Below, one piece after another: positions 1 through 5,476 of a DNA stretch of 5,476 bases (its first letter is position 1; each line of letters opens with the position of its first letter). The DNA is taken from positions 21,775-27,250 of the forward strand of contig NZ_ML142856.1 in assembly GCF_004138495.1 (NCBI RefSeq). The letters run 5' to 3'. The notes under the pieces were generated by a model. That model saw nothing but the letters and a program-made list of their open reading frames with translations, did no database searches and was not told where the DNA came from. The DNA comes from Phytoactinopolyspora endophytica. GTDB lineage: Bacteria > Actinomycetota > Actinomycetes > Jiangellales > Jiangellaceae. Position numbers and translations under genes: made by a program.

Positions 1-13
1 AGCACGCGCGAGC

Positions 14-40
14 GGTGCGCGCCGAACGCCGGCGCGCACC
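14..40 (-). terminator. GC-rich hairpin, distal one of a tandem pair (possible terminator)
   Basis: Bases 14-24 and 30-40 are perfect inverse complements, giving an 11-bp stem made almost only of G and C with a 5-base loop. It lies about 110 bases past the stop codon of the glycosyltransferase, beyond a longer hairpin at 50-91. There is no T-run on either side, so it is not a classical intrinsic terminator. Actinobacteria often use strong hairpins without a U tail, and a second one in tandem fits that pattern. It could equally serve a converging gene that ends to the left of the window. The structure is seen directly; the terminator role is inferred. Confidence 0.5.
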
Positions 41-49
41 TCACATACT

Positions 50-91
50 ACGGCGCCAGGTCTATCCGGGGGGTTATAGACCTGGCGCCGT
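50..91 (-). terminator. Perfect 16-bp inverted repeat, likely terminator of the glycosyltransferase operon
   Basis: Arms 50-65 (ACGGCGCCAGGTCTAT) and 76-91 match perfectly as inverse complements around a 10-base loop (66-75, CCGGGGGGTT). The hairpin starts 57 bases after the glycosyltransferase stop codon, where an operon terminator is expected. Neither flank has a T-run, so termination would be of the U-less actinobacterial kind, and the symmetry would let it work in both directions. Each arm holds the self-complementary hexamer GGCGCC, so the arms could also pair between molecules. Alternatives are a protein-binding palindrome, an mRNA 3'-end stabiliser, or a dispersed palindromic repeat. 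Confidence 0.65.
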
Positions 92-148
92 GACATGCGC
101 GGGCGTCATCCTCCGTGGGCCGCCGGGGCACCGGCAATGTCCAGTACC

Positions 149-1519
149 TCATGGCGTGGGAACGGGTTCACGCATTTCTGGCGGCGCCGCCTGCACGCTG
201 ACTTCGACGGCCTGGCGCGTGCCCCACGACGATCGCCTGAGCGTCACCAGAGACCAGAACCTGAGCGGAAGCATGACGAACAAGTTCATATACCCGTACA
301 GCGGCGCCGTCACGAACGACACCATCCGTGACCATCCAGACTGGCCGTCCCTGCGCACGTCGAAGTACCGCACCGCCCGTGCCGTCGCCATCAGACCGAC
401 GAACACCAGATACTCGCCGATGATCACGTGCCCGGTGATGAGCGGATGCACTCCCACCATGTAGACCAGGACCGTGGAGAACACGATCCATTGGGCCACC
501 TCCAGCAGTGTCAGCCACCACGCCGCCCGCGACGGCCGCAGGTGGGACAGCACCCACGCCGACTCACGGAAGAACGACCGTCCCCAGCGGGCTTGCTGCC
601 GGACGAAATGCCCCAGCCTGTCCGGCACGGCGGTGTGCGCGATCGCCGTCTCGATGAACACCACCCGGCCCTGTGTGAGGCAATAGTTCGTCAAACGCCG
701 GTCGTCCCCGGTGACGGCCGGACGTCCCAGGAACCGCTGCGTCAGGAAGTCGTCCAGGTGCCGCAGCACGACGTCCGCGCGGTAGAACGCCAAGATCCCG
801 CAGACGCACAACACGCTGCCCGCGTGCGAGTACGCCGCACGCTCCCCGAGAAACGCATTCGCATACCGGACATCCTGTAGCCGCGTCAGCAGGTTGGTGT
901 CGTAGTTCAGCGGCAGCACCAGTCCGGTGGCGGCAGTCACCTTCCGCGATCGGAACGCTTGCATACCCTCGTCGACCGCATTCGGCTCCAGCACACTGTC
1001 GGAGTCCACGCACACGAACACGTCGACCTCGCCCGCCATGGCCCGAAACCCCACGGCCAGACCCTCGCGCTTGCCGAGATTCACCGGCTGCCGTACGACC
1101 GTGATCCGCGAATCCAACGTGGCGTAGCAGACGGCCACGTCATGCGCGGCGAGACCGTCCGAGTGATCGTCTACGATCACGATCCGCTCGGGAGGGAACG
1201 TCTGCGAGAGCAGCGAATCCAGACAGCGACGCAGCAACTCGGGGTCCTCGTTGTAGATCGTGACCACGACCCCTACGCGCATCCTGGGGTTGGACCGTGG
1301 CCGACGCCGGGGCGGCACCAACGAGGCGAACAGCTTGCCACCGAGGATCGTGAACACCGCCACCCCGTACACGCCGGCGAGGCCATCGGCCGCGGACCTG
1401 ACGAGTACCAGTGTCGCCGTGATAAAGAACAGGATCAGTGCGGTCAACGTCATCCGTTTCGTGCGGGTCGACGCGAGCCTGGACCCGGCCGTCGCCCCGG
1501 TGCGGTACCTTCCGCGCAT
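149..1519 (-). CDS. Membrane family-2 glycosyltransferase, hyaluronan-synthase-like (456 aa)
   Basis: Predicted processive polysaccharide synthase that uses nucleotide sugars at the cytoplasmic face and extrudes the chain through its own membrane domain. Two N-terminal membrane segments (about 24-41 and 48-68) precede a GT-A domain. That domain has VVVTIYNE (84-91), VDD (116-118), NLGKR (147-151), the metal-binding DSD (172-174), GDDRRLTN (271-278, the GDD catalytic-base region) and QQARW (308-312). Further hydrophobic segments follow at about 333-357 and 365-385, then an interface-helix region (399-427) ending in WGTR (432-435). From memory, GDDRxLTN, QQxRWxxSFFRES, PLYGxxxLFVxxPL and the final WGTR closely match streptococcal HasA. 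Length is slightly above that of HasA. The start chosen is the first ATG after the epimerase stop, 10 bases away, and its SD is weak. Alternatives are GTG 1522, ATG 1558 (a GGTGG sits 3 bases upstream; adds a polybasic MRSKKRRRR leader and overlaps the epimerase) and ATG 1453. Family is firm; the polymer made is unknown. Confidence 0.9.
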   Translation of the reverse strand: MRGRYRTGATAGSRLASTRTKRMTLTALILFFITATLVLVRSAADGLAGVYGVAVFTILGGKLFASLVPPRRRPRSNPRMRVGVVVTIYNEDPELLRRCLDSLLSQTFPPERIVIVDDHSDGLAAHDVAVCYATLDSRITVVRQPVNLGKREGLAVGFRAMAGEVDVFVCVDSDSVLEPNAVDEGMQAFRSRKVTAATGLVLPLNYDTNLLTRLQDVRYANAFLGERAAYSHAGSVLCVCGILAFYRADVVLRHLDDFLTQRFLGRPAVTGDDRRLTNYCLTQGRVVFIETAIAHTAVPDRLGHFVRQQARWGRSFFRESAWVLSHLRPSRAAWWLTLLEVAQWIVFSTVLVYMVGVHPLITGHVIIGEYLVFVGLMATARAVRYFDVRRDGQSGWSRMVSFVTAPLYGYMNLFVMLPLRFWSLVTLRRSSWGTRQAVEVSVQAAPPEMREPVPTP

Positions 1520-1529
1520 CACGCGACCG

Positions 1530-2720
1530 CTACGACGCCTTCGCTTCTTCGACCTCATGTGCCACCGTGGCGAACTCCGCCAGCCTCCGGCCGACCCCGA
1601 GCAGCTCCTCGATGGCGGCACGAGTCCGCGCCGCCGCTCGTCCGTCTCCGAACGGGCTCACCGGGTCGAGCGCCGGCCCACCGTCTCCAGGCCGATGGTC
1701 GAGAAGCGTCTGCACAGCGTGGACGATCGTGCCAGTTTGAGACCCCACGAGCTTCGCCGCGCCCGCGTCCACGGCCTCGGGCCGCTCAGTCGTGTCCCTC
1801 GTGACCAACACCGGCACCCCGAAGCTCGGGGCTTCTTCCTGGATCCCGCCCGAGTCGGTCAGTACGACGGCGGATCGGCTCAGCAGGTAGGAGAACGGGC
1901 CATACGACATGGGTTCCAGTACCCGCACGTTCGCCATCCCGGCGAACGACGGAAGCAGCCGCGCACGGACCGTCGGGCCGGCATGCATCGACAGCACGAC
2001 CAACAGCTCCGGCCTGGCCTGTGCGATCGCGGCCACGGCCCGCACGATCGCCGCCAATCCCGCGTCCCACGCCTCCCGGTCACGTGCCGTCACCAGCAGG
2101 ATCGGCCGCCCGAACGCCATCGCGTCCTCCACCATGGCGTCACCGGTGGACTGCTGCTCGGAAGCGGCATAGGTCAGCGCATCGATCACCGTGTTGCCGG
2201 TGACGGTCACGTCGGCCGGGTACACCCCTTCTTCGAGAAGGTTCGCCCGGCTCATCCACGTCGGGGCCAGATGAAGTGAGGCGAGCTGACTGATCAGCCG
2301 CCGGTTGACCTCCTCGGGGAACGGTGAATAGAAGCATCCCGTTCGCAGCCCCGCCTCCACATGGACGACGGGCAGCTGCGCGTAGAAGCCCGCCAGCGCG
2401 GCGGCCATCGCCGTCGTCGTATCCCCCTGAACGATCACGGCGTCGATCTCCTGGGAGGAAAGGAGATCCGAGTACGCACCCAGTGCCCGCGCAGTCACCT
2501 GCGTCAACGACTGCCCCGGCTCGATGATGTCGAGGTCGACGTCGGATGTGATTCCGAACAGCTGGTTGACCTGATCGAGCACCTGCCGGTCCTGGCCGGA
2601 GACAGCTACCACCGGCTGCAGCCATGGGCTTTTACGCAACTCCCGCACGACCGGTGCCAGCTTGATCGCCTCGGGACGCGTGCCGTAGGCGACAAGAACC
2701 GTATGCTTCCCCTGGTTCAC
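1530..2720 (-). CDS. wecB: Non-hydrolysing UDP-N-acetylglucosamine 2-epimerase, variant active-site motif (396 aa)
   Basis: Cytoplasmic GT-B-fold enzyme of the WecB/MnaA family, which interconverts UDP-GlcNAc and UDP-ManNAc through elimination and re-addition of UDP. Visible motifs are GTRPEAIKLAPVV (13-25), GQDRQVLDQV (42-51), QGDTTT (98-103), HVEAGLRT (120-127), SPFPEEVNR (132-140), VTGNTVIDAL (173-182), LTDSGGIQEEAPSFG (287-301) and RDTTERPEAV (308-317). The carboxylates matching E. coli D95, E117 and E131 are D100, E122 and E136. The usual (G/A)HRRE motif reads ARDRE (212-216), so the conserved histidine is arginine here. GQHR also reads GQDR, and HxNP reads HAGP. Length is normal for the family. 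GTG 2720 is chosen as the start because a strong SD (GAGAGGGG) sits 5 bases upstream; GTG 2744 would add eight residues but has no SD. It is followed after 10 bases by the synthase, so the two are probably translated from one mRNA. Family is sure; activity is less sure because of the substitutions. Confidence 0.92.
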   Translation of the reverse strand: MNQGKHTVLVAYGTRPEAIKLAPVVRELRKSPWLQPVVAVSGQDRQVLDQVNQLFGITSDVDLDIIEPGQSLTQVTARALGAYSDLLSSQEIDAVIVQGDTTTAMAAALAGFYAQLPVVHVEAGLRTGCFYSPFPEEVNRRLISQLASLHLAPTWMSRANLLEEGVYPADVTVTGNTVIDALTYAASEQQSTGDAMVEDAMAFGRPILLVTARDREAWDAGLAAIVRAVAAIAQARPELLVVLSMHAGPTVRARLLPSFAGMANVRVLEPMSYGPFSYLLSRSAVVLTDSGGIQEEAPSFGVPVLVTRDTTERPEAVDAGAAKLVGSQTGTIVHAVQTLLDHRPGDGGPALDPVSPFGDGRAAARTRAAIEELLGVGRRLAEFATVAHEVEEAKAS

Positions 2721-2733
2721 TGGTTCCCCTCTC
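2721..2733 (-). promoter_or_regulatory. Ribosome binding site that decides the epimerase start
   Basis: Read on the minus strand, 2733-2721 is GAGAGGGGAACCA followed directly by GTG at 2720. The purine core GAGAGGGG complements the 3' end of 16S rRNA well and has a 5-base spacer. No comparable sequence precedes the upstream in-frame GTG at 2744, so the shorter protein is preferred. Confidence 0.8.
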
Positions 2734-2768
2734 GTAGACCCCACTCAGGTGGCCCGGCTGCGGCGGCT

Positions 2769-2795
2769 CGATGCCGACATGTCCGATGCCGTCAT
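2769..2795. repeat. Imperfect 12-bp direct repeat in the epimerase upstream region
   Basis: CGATGCCGACAT (2769-2780) recurs as CGATGCCGTCAT (2784-2795), with one mismatch and a 15-base period. The palindrome GACATGTC (2775-2782) spans the end of the first copy and the spacer. It lies about 50-75 bases upstream of the epimerase start, where a regulator could bind tandem half-sites. I saw no convincing -35/-10 pair beside it, and a repeat of this size can arise by chance in GC-rich DNA. Confidence 0.35.
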
Positions 2796-2840
2796 GGAGG
2801 AAAGAGCGGCGATACCGCCCGAAACGCACGGCGTTCGGCT

Positions 2841-2856
2841 CGTGATCTGGTTCACA
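2841..2856 (-). promoter_or_regulatory. Candidate CRP/GlxR-type operator upstream of the epimerase-synthase pair
   Basis: On the minus strand, 2856-2841 reads TGTGAACCAGATCACG. This matches the CRP-family consensus TGTGA-N6-TCACA at 9 of 10 defined positions, the last base being G instead of A. It lies between the regulator's stop codon (16 bases away) and the epimerase, centred about 128 bases upstream of the epimerase GTG. That is a plausible distance for control of a promoter inside the gap, although no clear -10/-35 is visible. Crp/GlxR homologues of actinobacteria bind such sites. Binding here is inferred from the motif alone. Confidence 0.45.
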
Positions 2857-2871
2857 TGCGGCGATGCGGTC

Positions 2872-5476
2872 TTACGACGCGGGCTCCCCAGGGGCGGACT
2901 CGTCGTCCAGGTGGTCGTCGTTCGTTGAGGTGACCAGGCTGGCCAGCTCAGACCTAGACCTCACACCGATCTTCCGGTACATCCTGCTCAAATGTGCTTC
3001 AACGGTACGAACAGATACGAAGAGGTCAGCAGCGATCTCCCGGTTACGCTTCCCGGCGGCCACCAGGTCCGCCACCCGCCGCTCGGCGGGCGTCAGCCCT
3101 TCGACGTGCGCGTCCCAGGTGTCCCCGCGGCCCGACGAGTACCGTCCCGACGCCCGCAGCTCCTGCTCCGCGAGATCCACCAGCGCCACTGCGGCGCATT
3201 CCTGTGCAAGTACCTTCGCCCGACGGAGCCATCCGGCGGCTTCCAACCGTTGCCTGAGCCGGCGCAGCCTCTCGCCGAGACACAGTGTCGTCTTCGCCAG
3301 CTCCACCGGAGACAGAGCCTCGGTGACCGTCTCCAGCGCCACCTTGAACAGGCCGATCGACTCATCGCCCTCGGCTACCAGTGCTCGGCACCGGGCCAAG
3401 GCATGCTGTGCCCAGACCGTCGGCGTCTTCATCACCCGCTCTTCGAACTCCGTCAGGGCAATCTCGGCACGGCGGAGGTCACCCGCGCGCACGCACGCCT
3501 CGATGTAGTCCGGCTCGACCGGGAGGAGCGACGGGTCGACGTGCTCCAGTGCGAAACGCCGCGCACGTTCGAGGGTGGCGATCGCCTCGTCGAATCGGCC
3601 TTGGGCCAGCAGCAGGCCGCCGGCTTCGAACTGCAACAGGGCGGTTGTCCAGCCGTCACTGTGCCGCCGCGCCCGCTCCACCGCGTCGCGATGGCACGCC
3701 CAGGCCAGCTCTTCCTCGCCGAGCAGCGCATACGTCCTGACCATGGACGCCGGGAGGATGGCCCGCCAGATGCCTCCGGCGCCCAGCCGCCGCCCTTCGT
3801 TGCCGGCGTCCCGCGCCGTCACCAGGTGCCCGGCCTTGGCCTCGAGCACCGTCAGCGCAGCGTGCGCCGCGCTCATCAGCAACGGTGACTCACGCAGGCG
3901 CACGTCCCGGATGATCCCGCGAAGCAACCGGCGGGCCGTGTCGAAACGCTCGGCCCGCAGCAACACCGTGGCGCGGTAGATACGCTGCTCCGCCTCAGCG
4001 AAGATGTCCTCCGGCCCGGCGGTGTCGTCGAGTAGGTCAAGCGCACGGCTGAGGTCTCCGCTGATCGACGCGAGCCAGGCGGAAGCCCGTCGGTACATGA
4101 GGTGCGTAGCGTCATCGAAATGGCCCGCGTACCGCTCCGCTACGGTGAGGAACCGGTCGGCTTCGGCCTGTTCCATCCGCGCGGCATAAGCGAACACAGC
4201 GAACAGGTTCATGCGGGCCGCACGGTTCGGGTCGACGTCGGCCAGTTCCTCAACGTGCCGCGTGATCAGACCGGCCGCCACGTCCCCGTCGAGCATGTTG
4301 CGCGCCCGAGCCTCGAGCAGCGCGAGGTCCGCGCGTTGCTGAACGGACGTGTCCAGCCGGAACCGCTCTTGGGCGACGCCGATGACCTCCTGGAAGCTAC
4401 CGGCGAACAGGGCGAGCCGGCCCGCCAGCAGCAGCCGCTCCACACGCTCAGAGTCGCGGGCGGTCAGGCGCACCGCCTCCCGCGCGAACGCGAGCGCGCG
4501 GTCCAGCTCTCCCCGGGCCAGCGCATGATCGGCGGCGCGCCGCAGCTCGGCCGCCCGCTCGTCGTCCTCGTCATGGCGCAGCTGGGCCAGGTGCCACAGC
4601 TGCTGCTCGGAGTCCCTGCCGTCGTAGGCGGCGGCCAGCGCCTCGTGCGCACGGGAGCGCTCGGCGAGCGACGCGGCATGCCAGACCACCGACGGCACCA
4701 CCGGCCGCTGCAGGCCGAACTCGCCGTCGATCTCGGTCAGATGCTCGTTCATCAGCCACGCGAGCAGCCCTTCGCCGTGTTCACGCAGCGCATTCAGCAC
4801 CGGAGCGAGCTTGCGGTCCTCGTTAGCCGCCACCACCAGCAACGCGTGCCGCTGCGCCGCCTCCAGTCTCCCGAGCTCCTCCCGCAGCGGCGCCTCCAGA
4901 ACCGGCGACCGGGGCAGGTGACGCTCGAGCGGCATCTGGCCGGTGCGTTGCTCGGCGGGTATCCGGCTCACCACGTCCAGCAGCGCACCCGGGTTACCGC
5001 CCACCCGGCCGGCGATCGCGGCCGCGACCCGCGGCGACATCTGCGACCCACCGGCACGCTGAACCAGCCGCACCGCTTCGGACGGGGACAGCTCGTCGAG
5101 GCCGACCGTCGCCAGGCCGTTGAACGGTGCCACATCACCGGAGCGGTCTGCCGCCAGGATCATCGCCAACGGCACCGACCGCAGCCGGCGAGCGACGAAC
5201 CCGAGCACCTCCTGGGATCGTGCATCCAGCAGGTGCGCGTCGTCCACGGACAGCAGCACCGGAGAGCTCACGCGACCGATCAAGGCCTGCAGCCGTCTCG
5301 CCACGTCGTAAGCGTTCGCCTCCTCCGTCAGGCTGTCGAGCAGGTCCTCAGCCTTCGGCTCCAGCTCCTGCTGCTCGCCCGGGTCCAGCGATCCGACCAA
5401 GGCGGACAGCACGAGGTGCAGCCCTGAGTACGCCCACTGACGCTCGGTCTCGGCCCCCACCATCTGTGTGACCGCG
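2872..5476 (-). CDS. LAL-family LuxR transcriptional regulator, N-terminus cut by window edge
   Basis: Large ATP-binding regulator of the LuxR type (LAL, MalT-like), with an N-terminal STAND/AAA-like ATPase, a long helical repeat region and a C-terminal DNA-binding domain. The frame is open to the window edge, with five more codons reading AVTQM-like before the first internal ATG at 5463. The segment QWAYSGLHLVL corresponds to the (F/Y)xGLHQLL region that follows Walker A in LAL proteins, so Walker A should lie just outside the window. Numbering from that ATG: Walker B PVLLSVDDAH (68-77); a sensor-like AADRSGD segment follows; GGNPGALLDVV lies near the end of the ATPase part; alanine- and leucine-rich TPR-like helices run from about 270 to 770. 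The GerE-type HTH at 790-845 contains LTPAERRVADLVAAGKRNREIA and RTVEAHLSRMYRKIGV-type signatures. An acidic tail (DDHLDDE) closes the protein. About 868 codons are visible, against roughly 900-1000 for the family. It is co-directional with the epimerase and synthase and a candidate regulator of them, but its target is unproven. Confidence 0.93.
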   Translation of the reverse strand, partial: AVTQMVGAETERQWAYSGLHLVLSALVGSLDPGEQQELEPKAEDLLDSLTEEANAYDVARRLQALIGRVSSPVLLSVDDAHLLDARSQEVLGFVARRLRSVPLAMILAADRSGDVAPFNGLATVGLDELSPSEAVRLVQRAGGSQMSPRVAAAIAGRVGGNPGALLDVVSRIPAEQRTGQMPLERHLPRSPVLEAPLREELGRLEAAQRHALLVVAANEDRKLAPVLNALREHGEGLLAWLMNEHLTEIDGEFGLQRPVVPSVVWHAASLAERSRAHEALAAAYDGRDSEQQLWHLAQLRHDEDDERAAELRRAADHALARGELDRALAFAREAVRLTARDSERVERLLLAGRLALFAGSFQEVIGVAQERFRLDTSVQQRADLALLEARARNMLDGDVAAGLITRHVEELADVDPNRAARMNLFAVFAYAARMEQAEADRFLTVAERYAGHFDDATHLMYRRASAWLASISGDLSRALDLLDDTAGPEDIFAEAEQRIYRATVLLRAERFDTARRLLRGIIRDVRLRESPLLMSAAHAALTVLEAKAGHLVTARDAGNEGRRLGAGGIWRAILPASMVRTYALLGEEELAWACHRDAVERARRHSDGWTTALLQFEAGGLLLAQGRFDEAIATLERARRFALEHVDPSLLPVEPDYIEACVRAGDLRRAEIALTEFEERVMKTPTVWAQHALARCRALVAEGDESIGLFKVALETVTEALSPVELAKTTLCLGERLRRLRQRLEAAGWLRRAKVLAQECAAVALVDLAEQELRASGRYSSGRGDTWDAHVEGLTPAERRVADLVAAGKRNREIAADLFVSVRTVEAHLSRMYRKIGVRSRSELASLVTSTNDDHLDDESAPGEPAS

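Noticed and set aside
1..148. CRISPR array, tRNA or attachment site in the left end
   Set aside because: There are only two unrelated hairpins, no repeated unit with spacers, no cloverleaf, and no integrase gene in the window.
15..464. Plus-strand open frame across the two hairpins into the synthase 3' end
   Set aside because: It runs through both hairpins and antisense to the synthase, and its product has no recognisable features. I saw no supporting ribosome binding site.
959..2279. Overlapping plus-strand open frames (281 and 339 codons) opposite the synthase and epimerase
   Set aside because: They have low-complexity Arg/Pro/His composition and no motifs, and they overlap each other and two well-supported minus-strand genes.
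2741..2752. Short palindrome CCAC-TCAG-GTGG overlapping the alternative epimerase GTG
   Set aside because: A 4-bp stem is expected by chance in GC-rich DNA and is too weak to call a regulatory hairpin.
2632..2829. Small minus-strand frame (65 codons) spanning the gap and the epimerase start
   Set aside because: It runs out of frame through the conserved GTRPEA region of the epimerase and resembles no known peptide. The strong SD in the region fits the epimerase GTG instead.
2721..2871. Sigma-70-like promoter in the gap before the epimerase
   Set aside because: I looked for a TTGAC-like -35 with a TAnnnT -10 on the minus strand and found no convincing pair at proper spacing. A promoter may still exist but cannot be placed from sequence.
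4102..5427. Long plus-strand open frame (441 codons) opposite the regulator
   Set aside because: Its product is rich in Arg, Gln, His and Pro, with no recognisable domain. It mirrors the regulator gene, whose family motifs are clear, so it is a GC-rich antisense shadow.

Overview
The window is GC-rich, with strong G/C bias at third codon positions, GTG starts and an LAL-type LuxR regulator. This points to a high-GC actinobacterium (Streptomyces/Streptosporangiales-like). Nothing in the sequence fixes the genus.

Layout: all three genes lie on the minus strand, so they read from right to left. (1) 5476-2872 is a large LAL-family LuxR regulator whose N-terminus, including Walker A, lies beyond the right edge. 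(2) 2871-2721 is a 151-base intergenic gap with a near-consensus CRP-type palindrome, a short direct repeat and a strong ribosome binding site. (3) 2720-1530 is a non-hydrolysing UDP-GlcNAc 2-epimerase (WecB/MnaA family). (4) 1519-149 is a membrane family-2 glycosyltransferase whose catalytic and C-terminal motifs resemble class I hyaluronan synthases. (5) 148-1 has no gene but carries two perfect hairpins in tandem, probably the transcription end of the cluster.

Functional picture (inference): the epimerase and synthase are 10 bases apart and almost certainly co-transcribed. The simplest reading is a compact exopolysaccharide module. The epimerase would turn UDP-GlcNAc into UDP-ManNAc, and the single-protein synthase would polymerise and extrude a glycan. 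Hyaluronan itself needs UDP-GlcNAc and UDP-GlcA, not UDP-ManNAc, so the pairing raises the possibility of a ManNAc-containing polymer. No UDP-glucose dehydrogenase is in the window. The epimerase is also unusual: it keeps the carboxylate residues of the active site but has lost the conserved histidine of its (G/A)HRRE motif. The upstream regulator is co-directional and could control the pair, but the 151-base gap and the CRP-like site allow independent control.
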